From contig VSNK01000028.1 in the NCBI GenBank assembly GCA_009774255.1, positions 11,919-32,313 of the forward strand: 20,395 bases of DNA. Direction: 5' to 3'. The DNA comes from Faecalicatena sp. Its GTDB lineage: Bacteria > Bacillota > Clostridia > Lachnospirales > Lachnospiraceae. Each line of letters begins with the position of its first letter. Position 1 is the stretch's first letter. Position numbers and translations under genes: made by a program. The notes beneath the pieces are model-generated. The model ran no database searches, had not been told where the DNA came from, and saw only the letters and a list, made by a program, of their open reading frames with translations. Shown here piece after piece: positions 8,109-14,373 of this stretch.

Positions 8109-9812
8109 CTAAAAATTGCGCAGCTCATTCAGGGTGTTAAACAAATCTAATAGCCCATATCCCCAGTCGCGGTTCGGGAACGGGATTCCCGGCGGGCGCT
8201 GTGCTCCGATCATAAGAATGCCTTTGACTTGGTAGGAATCTACGGAAGGATTCCCCATTTTGATCAGGATCCATTCCAGAAGGAGCGCCACGGCTCCGGC
8301 AGTGATCGCAGCGGCCATGCTGGAACCGTCGCGCATGACGAACCGTCCGTTGGGGAGGGCTCCCAGGATATTGATGCCGGGCGCCGCCAGAGTGGGAGTG
8401 ATGATGTCGGTCCGGCTGAAGCCTCTTCCGGAGCTTAATGCCAGCGCATTGGTATTTCCGTCATAAAAGGCTGTGTTGATCGTGCCGGCTCCGTTGGCGG
8501 GATTTGTGACGGTATAGTAAGGATTGGAATTTAAAAAATACACTTCTCCGCCTATAAATTCACTGATTGGAAGCCACATATGGAAATGCCCGTTAAAAAT
8601 GCGGATAGGCTCGATATTGACCCGCCAGATACCGGGGGCCGGCAGTGTAAAGCGGAAGAAGATCAATTCCGAGCTCTCCAGTTCTGCCGTAATCCGGTAA
8701 TCAATGGACACCCGGGTCAATTCCAGCAGAAACTGAAAGTCCGTGCGGGCATTGGCACGGAGGGACAGCCGATTCGTACTTTCACCGGAAGGAGAAGTCA
8801 GGGAAATAGAAACCACATTCGGGATCGAGGTCCAAAGCTCCATGGTAAATCCGGGAACCCCTTCTCCTACACGTATTTCTGCCGTATGGACCGTATAGAT
8901 GTCGGGAATTTCGGCATAGTAGTGATGCCGTTTGTCTGCCTCATTTCCGCAGCCGATGACAGGGACCCGGTTGATGGAGGAACCATAGGAGTTCAGGATG
9001 ACCGGACAGGGTAGGGCGCCGACATGTCCTCCCGCGTTGGTGCCGAGGGCAAAGCAAAATACCAGCGGCAGATTCAGCTTCTGTGCCAGAAGATCCAGAT
9101 AGTGCAGTGCCAGTATGATGTCGGTTTCCTGATGGCAGGGAGTTTCGTCAGGGATAAAATAGTAATCCCGCAGATATTGCTTCGCCTGCTTCAATTTTAC
9201 AACGGCGAGGAGGGATTCCGGGGCGGCTCCTAAAAAGTTTTCCGCCGGACTTCCGCTTCCTGCGGCAAGGCTTGCCGTAAAGGTGCCGTGGCCGGCTTCG
9301 TCCACGGAAGGTACGATTTCCAGGGGATTGTCGCTGAACAGAGCCTCGTTGATCATTTCTTCGGTATATTCGGAGCCGTAAGCAAACCATTCCGGCGGTG
9401 TTCCGTCCTGGATCGTCTGATCCCAGATGGAGACGATTCTTGTGGTTCCGTCCAGGTTCCGAAAAACCGGGTTTTGGTAATCAATTCCGCTGTCCAGAAA
9501 GCCGATCAGCACTCCCTTGCCCATCAGATGCAGAGTCGGATAGTTATGAAGCGGCAGAATTCCTGCCTGATTTAAAGAGTCCGTGCTGATGTGCGTATAA
9601 CATTTCGGCGTGGATCTGTAGTACAGCATTTCCGAGATGAAGGGATCTGCCTGTGCGGCGGGAAGATAGATACAGCGATAATCAAACCCGGCTTCCTGTG
9701 TACAGGAGTCCTCAACCTGGACAAGGGAAAGCAGAGCTGAATTATTACTCACAATAAAATCACGGTAATCCTCAGAAAGGATGGATGTTCTGCATATTTC
9801 AGGATCAATCAT
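8109..9812 (-). CDS. Subtilisin-like serine protease, S8 family, Csp-like
   Basis: 567 aa. The catalytic triad is intact: Asp107 in GFLDSGID, His175 in GHGTFTASLAAG and Ser498 in DGSSMAAAITAG, with Asn290 (GCGNEA) as the oxyanion residue. A domain of about 130 residues rich in beta strands (about 305-440) is inserted between the oxyanion and Ser segments, as in the jelly-roll of clostridial CspB-type germination proteases. There is no signal peptide; the start resembles the short propeptide of that group (CRTSILSEDYRDFIV). In Clostridium, Csp proteases process the spore cortex hydrolase SleC, but many gut Firmicutes have several relatives of unknown target. The ATG has no close ribosome binding site, only AAGGA about 18 nt upstream. 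The enzyme class is clear; a role in germination is inference. Confidence 0.88.
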   Translation of the reverse strand: MIDPEICRTSILSEDYRDFIVSNNSALLSLVQVEDSCTQEAGFDYRCIYLPAAQADPFISEMLYYRSTPKCYTHISTDSLNQAGILPLHNYPTLHLMGKGVLIGFLDSGIDYQNPVFRNLDGTTRIVSIWDQTIQDGTPPEWFAYGSEYTEEMINEALFSDNPLEIVPSVDEAGHGTFTASLAAGSGSPAENFLGAAPESLLAVVKLKQAKQYLRDYYFIPDETPCHQETDIILALHYLDLLAQKLNLPLVFCFALGTNAGGHVGALPCPVILNSYGSSINRVPVIGCGNEADKRHHYYAEIPDIYTVHTAEIRVGEGVPGFTMELWTSIPNVVSISLTSPSGESTNRLSLRANARTDFQFLLELTRVSIDYRITAELESSELIFFRFTLPAPGIWRVNIEPIRIFNGHFHMWLPISEFIGGEVYFLNSNPYYTVTNPANGAGTINTAFYDGNTNALALSSGRGFSRTDIITPTLAAPGINILGALPNGRFVMRDGSSMAAAITAGAVALLLEWILIKMGNPSVDSYQVKGILMIGAQRPPGIPFPNRDWGYGLLDLFNTLNELRNF

Positions 9813-9915
9813 AGATAATGGATATTTTCCTTTTTTATTTTATTATATGACAGAACAGAAAGATTCAGAATAGTAAAAAAATTATTACGAAACTATAAAG
9901 TAAAAGAGAAACTAA

Positions 9916-9943
9916 TTGAAGTTGGCTGAGAATAGAGTATAAT
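9916..9943 (+). promoter_or_regulatory. Probable sigma-A promoter upstream of the zinc-ribbon gene
   Basis: TTGAAG (9916-9921), 16 nt, TATAAT (9938-9943). It would give a leader of about 145 nt that contains the inverted repeat at 9980-10037. Confidence 0.5.
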
Positions 9944-9979
9944 AAACTTAGCCAAAGTAACTATGAGGACAATAAAGAA

Positions 9980-10037
9980 CTGTCATGAAATAACTTTTCA
10001 TTTAGATAAGTCAAAATTAAAGTTTATTTCATGACAG
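9980..10037. repeat. Perfect 14-bp inverted repeat in the leader of the zinc-ribbon gene
   Basis: CTGTCATGAAATAA (9980-9993) is repeated inverted at 10024-10037, with a 30-nt AT-rich interior. It lies between the probable promoter and the start at 10096, so it could fold in the leader RNA or bind a dimeric regulator. Nothing else is seen in the 283-nt gap. Confidence 0.75.
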
Positions 10038-10095
10038 ATCCTAAATCTTGATAGCTGCATAAAAATTATACACCAATGAAAGGGGCTGTGTTGAG

Positions 10096-10668
10096 ATGAG
10101 ACATTTATGGGAAGATTTTGGAAAACGGCTGGGAGAGGCTGCTGAGACCGTAACGAACAAGGCAGGAGAAGCGATGGAGATCCAGAAGCTGAAAAGCCAG
10201 ATCCGCACTTTGGAGAGAGAGAATGACAATGACCTTGCGGAGCTTGGCCTGGCTGTGTATGATCAGTTCAAGTCCGGGACGGAAGTAGGAGAGGAAGCGG
10301 CAGGACTGTGCGAGGCGATCCAGAGCAGAGAGGAAAGCATTGCGGAGTGCATGCAGAAGATCTCTGACGTAAAGGGAGATTCCCAGTGTGAAGAGTGCGG
10401 CAAGACCGTAGGAAAGGGCATGGCATACTGTCCGTTCTGCGGACACAAGATGCCGGAACCGCCGGAAGAAGAGATTGTGGAGGAAGTAGCGGAAGAGGCT
10501 GCGGAGGCCGTAGAAGAGACTGTGGAGACAGTGGAAGAAGCAGCGGAGGCTGCGGCGGATGCTGCCCGGGAAGCGGTGGAAAAGGCAGAAGAGACAGCGG
10601 AAGCAGTTGCCGAAGAAGTGAAGGAGGAAGCTGCGGAGGCTGTGGCTGAGGAAGAGAAGACAGAATAA
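10096..10668 (+). CDS. Hypothetical protein: coiled coil, zinc ribbon and acidic Ala/Glu tail
   Basis: 190 aa, not recognised as a named family. The N-terminal 90 residues look helical and coiled-coil-forming (EIQKLKSQIRTLERENDNDL). A compact zinc ribbon follows, with Cys98, Cys101, Cys112 and Cys115 (CEECGKTVGKGMAYCPFCG). The last 70 residues are an acidic low-complexity tail built from Glu, Ala and Val in a loose repeat (EEAAEAVEE types), predicted to be a long helix or disordered. There is no membrane segment. AAAGGGG lies about 10 nt before the ATG. The tail makes the opposite strand and other frames look open, which is a composition effect. Function unknown. Confidence 0.8.
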   Translation: MRHLWEDFGKRLGEAAETVTNKAGEAMEIQKLKSQIRTLERENDNDLAELGLAVYDQFKSGTEVGEEAAGLCEAIQSREESIAECMQKISDVKGDSQCEECGKTVGKGMAYCPFCGHKMPEPPEEEIVEEVAEEAAEAVEETVETVEEAAEAAADAAREAVEKAEETAEAVAEEVKEEAAEAVAEEEKTE

Positions 10669-10804
10669 AACAGCGGGTTTTCCTGAGGTTTTTGGCAGGA
10701 GGATGAATAGCCATGCCGGATTTGGGGAAGAATATCGGAGTAAGGCATGCGGACTTCATTATTATGAACTTGTTTTTCGGCATGGTATCAGCTGCCATAG
10801 ACAT

Positions 10805-11062
10805 AGGAACCGTATGGAAATAACTTTTACACCTTGGCTTGTCTATTTCTCCGGCTGCACAGGTCAAAAAGCCTCGACGATGGCCGTAAGGAATCCACCA
10901 TGCTGCGCATGGTCCCCCTTAGGGCAAGGCCCACTACGTTGCTAAGCGCCAGTGACGCTTGTTCAGCAAGGACCGAAACGGAGTGTAGAACTGCGTTTTT
11001 TGACCTGCACATCCGAAGAAATATCCTGCGCAATCTGTAAAAGTTATTTTCCTACGATTCCT
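10805..11062. repeat. 258-nt imperfect inverted-repeat element
   Basis: The 66-nt left arm (10805-10870) and 66-nt right arm (10997-11062) are inverted copies matching at about 51 of 66 positions, best at the outer TGTAAAAGTTATTT and inner TTTTTGACCTG blocks. The interior contains a further hairpin (ACCATG / CATGGT, 10898-10914). A 7-nt direct repeat TAGGAAC lies at 10804-10810 and 11063-11069. The element fills most of the 415-nt gap before the signal peptidase gene and encodes no credible protein. It resembles a decayed MITE or a large structured leader. Confidence 0.7.
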
Positions 11063-11083
11063 TAGGAACAGGGGGAAAAGGTT

Positions 11084-11557
11084 ATGGGAATTTTGGTATT
11101 GATCAGTATTACGGCCGCTCTGGCGCTTTTGGACATTGCCATAAAGTCCACCATAGAAGGGTACATGACACGCAAGGAAGAGCGGACGGCCTGCAAGGGA
11201 AAATTGATACTGCGCAAGGTCTATAACCGCGGATTCTGTATGGAACTGCTGGAGGACAGGCCGGAAACCGTGAAATATGCTTCCGCGTATGCGGCGGTGC
11301 TTCTGACGATCTATCAGCTGTTTACCCTGATGCGGAAAAAGCGCTGCGTAAAGAAGATCGGGCTGTCTCTGATGACAGCGGGCGCATGGAGCAATACGTT
11401 TGATCGATGGCTCCGTGGATATGTGATCGATTATGTGGGATTTCAGACAAAATGGAAAGAACTGACGAAGCTGACATTTAATCTCGGCGATTTTTTTATC
11501 GGGGCGGGAAGTTTCCTGGTATTGCTGAGCACTCTCTTTCATGACAGGAAGAAATAA
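11084..11557 (+). CDS. Signal peptidase II family protein (divergent LspA)
   Basis: 157 aa with about four membrane segments. The two aspartates that cut the prolipoprotein signal peptide are conserved as Asp116 in DRWLRGYVIDYVGF and Asp136 in FNLGDFFI, 20 residues apart as expected within one. The Asn-Gly segment VYNRGFCMELL corresponds to the HNTGAAF motif of LspA but differs from it, and the N-terminal Asp-Gln-Thr-Lys motif is reduced to LDIAIK. LspA removes the signal peptide from diacylglyceryl prolipoproteins in the membrane. The divergence suggests an accessory copy with another primary lspA elsewhere; this is inference. GGGGGAAAAGG lies ahead of the ATG. Confidence 0.82.
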   Translation: MGILVLISITAALALLDIAIKSTIEGYMTRKEERTACKGKLILRKVYNRGFCMELLEDRPETVKYASAYAAVLLTIYQLFTLMRKKRCVKKIGLSLMTAGAWSNTFDRWLRGYVIDYVGFQTKWKELTKLTFNLGDFFIGAGSFLVLLSTLFHDRKK

Positions 11558-11632
11558 AAATAATGGTAATGATTGCCGGAGTTGTGGGTCTTCGGAGTAC
11601 TGTTTACACATGGTTAAGGTGTGGATGGTAAC

Positions 11633-11660
11633 GCCGGGATGGAAATCCGGCAATTTTTTT
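11633..11660 (+). terminator. Rho-independent terminator after the signal peptidase gene
   Basis: GCCGG / CCGGC stem (11633-11651) followed by AATTTTTTT, 75 nt after the stop. Confidence 0.75.
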
Positions 11661-11680
11661 AGCTGTGTGGTTGCGATTCA

Positions 11681-11723
11681 GCAGGTCATTTACATGCAAT
11701 TTATTGCGCTGCAAATGACCTGC
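11681..11723. repeat. Hairpin with 11-bp stem
   Basis: GCAGGTCATTT (11681-11691) pairs with AAATGACCTGC (11713-11723). It stands just before the first 146-nt element and may be a remnant of the same family, since AGGTCA is shared. Confidence 0.6.
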
Positions 11724-11732
11724 CGAATTGTA

Positions 11733-11878
11733 GTTACAGGTCACACCTTGACCAGGCGTGACCTGTAACTCAGGCCGCATTTTGAATTGCCTGTGGCAAT
11801 GGGCGGCCTGAATACCAGCTTTTATTTGCATCCTCCCGGCCAATCAGCGTGGTGATTGGTCTGGATGTGACATGTAAC
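11733..11878 (-). repeat. GTTACAG structured element E1 (146 nt)
   Basis: Terminal inverted repeat GTTACAGGTCACA / TGTGACATGTAAC. On the minus strand the order is: left terminus, a hairpin with loop CCACGC inside CA...TG, a linker AAAGCTGGTATTCAG, a long hairpin CAGGCCGC / GCGGCCTG holding a smaller GCC-GGC hairpin, and a terminal hairpin GTTACAGGTCAC / GTGACCTGTAAC. It differs from E2 by about seven substitutions and one indel. Flanked by GAATTGTA on the left and GAATTGTAA on the right. No reading frame of note. Confidence 0.8.
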
Positions 11879-11887
11879 GAATTGTAA

Positions 11888-12034
11888 GTTACAGGTCACA
11901 CCTTGACCAGGCGTGCCCTGTAACTCAGGCCGCCATTTAAAATTGCCTTTGGCAATGGGCGGCCTGAATACCAGCTTTTATGTGCATCCTCCCGACCAAT
12001 CAGCGTGGTGATTGGTCGGGATGTGACATGTAAC
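11888..12034 (-). repeat. GTTACAG structured element E2 (147 nt)
   Basis: Same orientation and fold as E1. Two of its differences from E1 fall opposite each other in the first hairpin and turn a wobbly stem into a perfect 12-bp one (CCCGACCAATCA / TGATTGGTCGGG). The 9-nt spacer GAATTGTAA separates it from E1 and from E3. Confidence 0.8.
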
Positions 12035-12043
12035 GAATTGTAA

Positions 12044-12189
12044 GTTACTATTCACGGTGCCTTGCACCCCGCTGCAAGGCATCCGGCCGATAAAGCTGCG
12101 GTTTCAGGCATCCAGCCCCTCGCCGAAGGCGACTTTTCAATGGGCTGGATGCGTTACAGTTTGCGGCCGGTTAGGCCGTGAACTGTAAC
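12044..12189 (+). repeat. GTTACAG structured element E3 (146 nt)
   Basis: Opposite orientation to E1 and E2. The stems have different sequences but the same layout: TGCCTTGCA-CCCCGC-TGCAAGGCA, linker AAAGCTGCGGTTTCAG, long hairpin GCATCCAGCCC / GGGCTGGATGC enclosing CGCCGAAGGCG, and a terminal hairpin GTTACAGTTTGCGGCC / GGCCGTGAACTGTAAC. With E1 and E2 and the hairpin at 11681-11723 it fills most of the 743-nt gene-free stretch 11558-12300; the last 110 nt are AT-rich and probably carry the promoter of the next gene. Confidence 0.8.
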
Positions 12190-12300
12190 AATTGTAACTA
12201 CACAGCTGGAAATTTTTTAGGACAATGCTTGCAAATATATGGTATTTTTGATAAAGTAGTGTTAGAATAATTAAGAAAATATATGATTGGAGGAACTAGA

Positions 12301-12522
12301 ATGGCAAGAGGACGCAAAAAGCAGGTGAACATGACACTGGAGGAACAGCTGGAAGCGGTGAATAATCAGATTACCGCATGTGAGGAACAGATAAAAGAAC
12401 TGAAGCAGAAGAAAAAAGAGATAGATAAGCAGATCAAGGAAGAAAAAAAGGAAGCACTGTTTAAAGCCGTGGAGGAATCAGGAAAAAGTATAGATGACAT
12501 TATTTCCGCGCTTTCCGAATAG
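12301..12522 (+). CDS. Small coiled-coil protein, hypothetical
   Basis: 73 aa from the ATG at 12301, chosen because GGAGG lies 7 nt upstream; an earlier in-frame ATG at 12283 precedes that site. The protein opens with a basic MARGRKKQ and continues as a strongly charged helix (EEQIKELKQKKKEIDKQIKEEKK), ending with a conserved-looking SGKSIDDIISALSE. Small proteins of this layout are common in Lachnospiraceae, but I know no function. It may bind nucleic acid through its basic start, which is a guess. Confidence 0.75.
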   Translation: MARGRKKQVNMTLEEQLEAVNNQITACEEQIKELKQKKKEIDKQIKEEKKEALFKAVEESGKSIDDIISALSE

Positions 12523-12704
12523 GAGGAAGAAGGACTACAACAGCTGTGAAAAAGAAAGAACAACGGGCCGCTATGAGAATAACATCCGTCGTGTGCCGAA
12601 AAACCGCCGGTGGCAGGTTTTCGGGATGGGTGTGTTCTGTGGCGGCTTGTTGTCAGTGTTCACGGCCTGCCCATACAATTTACGCGGAAGAAAGGGAAAG
12701 TACA

Positions 12705-13538
12705 ATGATACAGGATATTGCGCCGCATCATTTTGACAATGCATATCATCCCGTACCGCCGGATGGGGACAGCATTGTACTCTGCTATGAGGGGCGGACC
12801 TGCCTTATGAAAAAGACAGAGGAGGAGTTCCTGTTTCCAAGATTAGCGGATCTGGAAAAAGATAACAAGGATATTTACAAGAACTATACATATTTATTTC
12901 AGATAGATGAAGAACGATACTATCTTGTCACGGAGGTCAACAGGGAAGGGCTGTCTGATTTCACGATGGAAGACATTTCGGTGTTTCGCCAGGTGGATCC
13001 GCAGCACAGGGCATTTGCCGGAATTACGGGGTATCAGCTGTATCAGTGGTATCAGGCGCACCGGTACTGCGGGCGCTGTGGTTACCCTACGAAGCAGGAT
13101 GTCAGGGAGCGGATGCTGTATTGTGAAAAGTGCCGTTCCATGGAGTATCCAAAGATCTGTCCGGCCGTTATCATAGCAGTGACTGACGGAAACAGGCTTC
13201 TTCTTTCCAAGTATGCGGGGCGGGAGTATAAGAAGTATGCCCTTCTTGCGGGCTATACGGAAATCGGAGAGACGATGGAGGAGACCGTGGCCAGGGAGGT
13301 TATGGAAGAAGTGGGGCTGAGGGTAAAGAATATCCGTTACTATAAGAGTCAGCCATGGGCTTTCAGCGGGACGATCCTGATGGGGTTCTACTGTGATCTG
13401 GACGGTTCCGGTGAGATACGGCTGGATGAAGAGGAACTGGCGCTGGCAGAGTGGTTCGAGCGGGAGGAGATTCCGGTTGAGCCATCCAGGGACAGTCTGA
13501 CCAATGAGATGATCATGCGGTTCAAGAATGGGAATTAG
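12705..13538 (+). CDS. nudC: NUDIX hydrolase, NudC-like NAD(H) pyrophosphatase
   Basis: 277 aa from the ATG at 12705 (AAAGGGA upstream). The zinc ribbon uses Cys122, Cys125, Cys140 and Cys143 (CGRCG...YCEKC). A full NUDIX box lies at residues 183-205 (GYTEIGETMEETVAREVMEEVGL), followed by SQPWAFSGTILMGF, the form of the SQPWPFPxS motif that marks NADH pyrophosphatases. The enzyme splits NAD(H) into NMN(H) and AMP and may remove NAD caps from RNA. The frame stays open upstream to a GTG at 12546, but those 53 residues are cysteine- and arginine-rich and unlike the family. The 182-nt gap to the coiled-coil gene shows no clear terminator, so cotranscription is possible. Confidence 0.9.
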   Translation: MIQDIAPHHFDNAYHPVPPDGDSIVLCYEGRTCLMKKTEEEFLFPRLADLEKDNKDIYKNYTYLFQIDEERYYLVTEVNREGLSDFTMEDISVFRQVDPQHRAFAGITGYQLYQWYQAHRYCGRCGYPTKQDVRERMLYCEKCRSMEYPKICPAVIIAVTDGNRLLLSKYAGREYKKYALLAGYTEIGETMEETVAREVMEEVGLRVKNIRYYKSQPWAFSGTILMGFYCDLDGSGEIRLDEEELALAEWFEREEIPVEPSRDSLTNEMIMRFKNGN

Positions 13539-13596
13539 AAGGAATCTGGCATAGCGGCTATAGATTCATGATATATATGAAGAAAGGAAGAAAACA

Positions 13597-14019
13597 ATGA
13601 GAGCAGAATTTGATGAAACATTGATCACAGGAAATGAGATGATTGATTCTCAGCACAAGGAACTGATCGGGAAGATCAACGTGCTGCTTGACAGCTGCGA
13701 GGATGGAAATGACAAGCTGACAGCGGTAAAGACACTGGATTATCTGGCAGAGTACACGGATTTTCATTTTTCGGCAGAGGAAAAGCTGCAGGAAGAAATG
13801 GAATATCCGGGGATAAAAGAGCACAAAGCGGAGCATGATAAGCTGAGGAAGGTCGTAGATGAACTGCATGAAATGCTTGTGGAAGAGGAAGGGCCGACGC
13901 CGGCATTTGTGGAGCAGGTGAACCAGAATGTGATCGACTGGCTGTACCGGCATATCAAGGGATTTGACCGTTCCGTAGCGGAGTACAGATTTATGCGCGG
14001 AAACAGTGAGAATCTCTGA
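13597..14019 (+). CDS. Bacteriohemerythrin
   Basis: 140 aa, the normal single-domain size. All di-iron ligands are in place: His20, His57, Glu61, His76, His80, His119 and Asp124 (SQHKEL, DFHFSAEE, HKAEHDKL, HIKGFDR). The protein binds O2 reversibly and is used by anaerobes as an oxygen sensor, store or scavenger. AAGGAAG precedes the ATG. It follows nudC by 58 nt and may share its transcript. Confidence 0.93.
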   Translation: MRAEFDETLITGNEMIDSQHKELIGKINVLLDSCEDGNDKLTAVKTLDYLAEYTDFHFSAEEKLQEEMEYPGIKEHKAEHDKLRKVVDELHEMLVEEEGPTPAFVEQVNQNVIDWLYRHIKGFDRSVAEYRFMRGNSENL

Positions 14020-14052
14020 AGTACTTCTTCTTTCATACGGATATGTGATACA

Positions 14053-14086
14053 AAGGAGTGATTTGTAAAGGTACGGATCACTCCTT
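14053..14086 (+). terminator. Hairpin after the hemerythrin gene
   Basis: A 10-bp perfect stem AAGGAGTGAT / ATCACTCCTT, 33 nt after the stop, followed by only a short ATAT run. Probable terminator, weak by T-tract. Confidence 0.5.
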
Positions 14087-14112
14087 ATATCGTCGGTTAC
14101 AGTCCGCAGCCG

Positions 14113-14259
14113 GTTACAGTTCACTCCTGGGCCGTGCACCACGCTGCACGGTCACAGGCCAGTACGTACTGGGGCTGGAATCCGGCCTCTTGCCGTAAGG
14201 CAACTTTAAATAGGCCGGATTCGTTACAGTTCGCGGCCGGTTAGGCCGTGAACTGTAAC
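14113..14259 (+). repeat. GTTACAG structured element E4 (147 nt)
   Basis: Same orientation as E3. Termini GTTACAGTTCAC / GTGAACTGTAAC. First hairpin CCGTGCA-CCACGC-TGCACGG, extra small hairpin CCAGTACGTACTGG in the linker, long hairpin GAATCCGGCCT / AGGCCGGATTC enclosing TTGCCGTAAGGCAA, terminal hairpin GTTACAGTTCGCGGCC / GGCCGTGAACTGTAAC. The terminal hairpin is nearly identical to that of E3, while the inner stems differ in sequence but keep pairing. Confidence 0.8.
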
Positions 14260-14291
14260 GGTCAGGCCGTGATTTTTTCGTTACTCTGTGC

Positions 14292-14320
14292 TTTACAAAT
14301 GCCGGGAAGTATGTTATGGT
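14292..14320 (+). promoter_or_regulatory. Candidate lon promoter
   Basis: TTTACA (14292-14297), 17 nt, TATGGT (14315-14320), placed just upstream of the CIRCE operator so that the repressor would cover the start of transcription. Confidence 0.5.
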
Positions 14321-14330
14321 TACAATGAGT

Positions 14331-14357
14331 TTAGCACTCGATAATAAAGAGTGCTGA
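14331..14357 (+). promoter_or_regulatory. CIRCE operator (HrcA binding site)
   Basis: TTAGCACTC-N9-GAGTGCTGA matches the CIRCE consensus TTAGCACTC-N9-GAGTGCTAA in 17 of 18 arm positions. It lies 16 nt before the lon start. HrcA should repress lon until heat or unfolded protein withdraws it. Confidence 0.9.
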
Positions 14358-14373
14358 CAGAAGGAGAGATAAT

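Noticed and set aside
10263..10748. Long Ser/Ala-rich frames on the minus strand opposite the zinc-ribbon gene
   Set aside because: They are shadows of the GAG/GCG-rich acidic tail and have no ribosome binding site.
8064..10959. Shared GCGCCAGTGACGC at about 8065 and 10949
   Set aside because: Thirteen bases only, with no similarity around them; treated as chance.
11681..12189. CRISPR array
   Set aside because: Units are 146-147 nt, contain large hairpins, occur in both orientations and have constant 9-nt spacers; no cas genes are present.
11733..12189. Integron attC sites
   Set aside because: No integrase gene or cassette genes lie between the copies, and the termini lack the GTTRRRY core in the required context.
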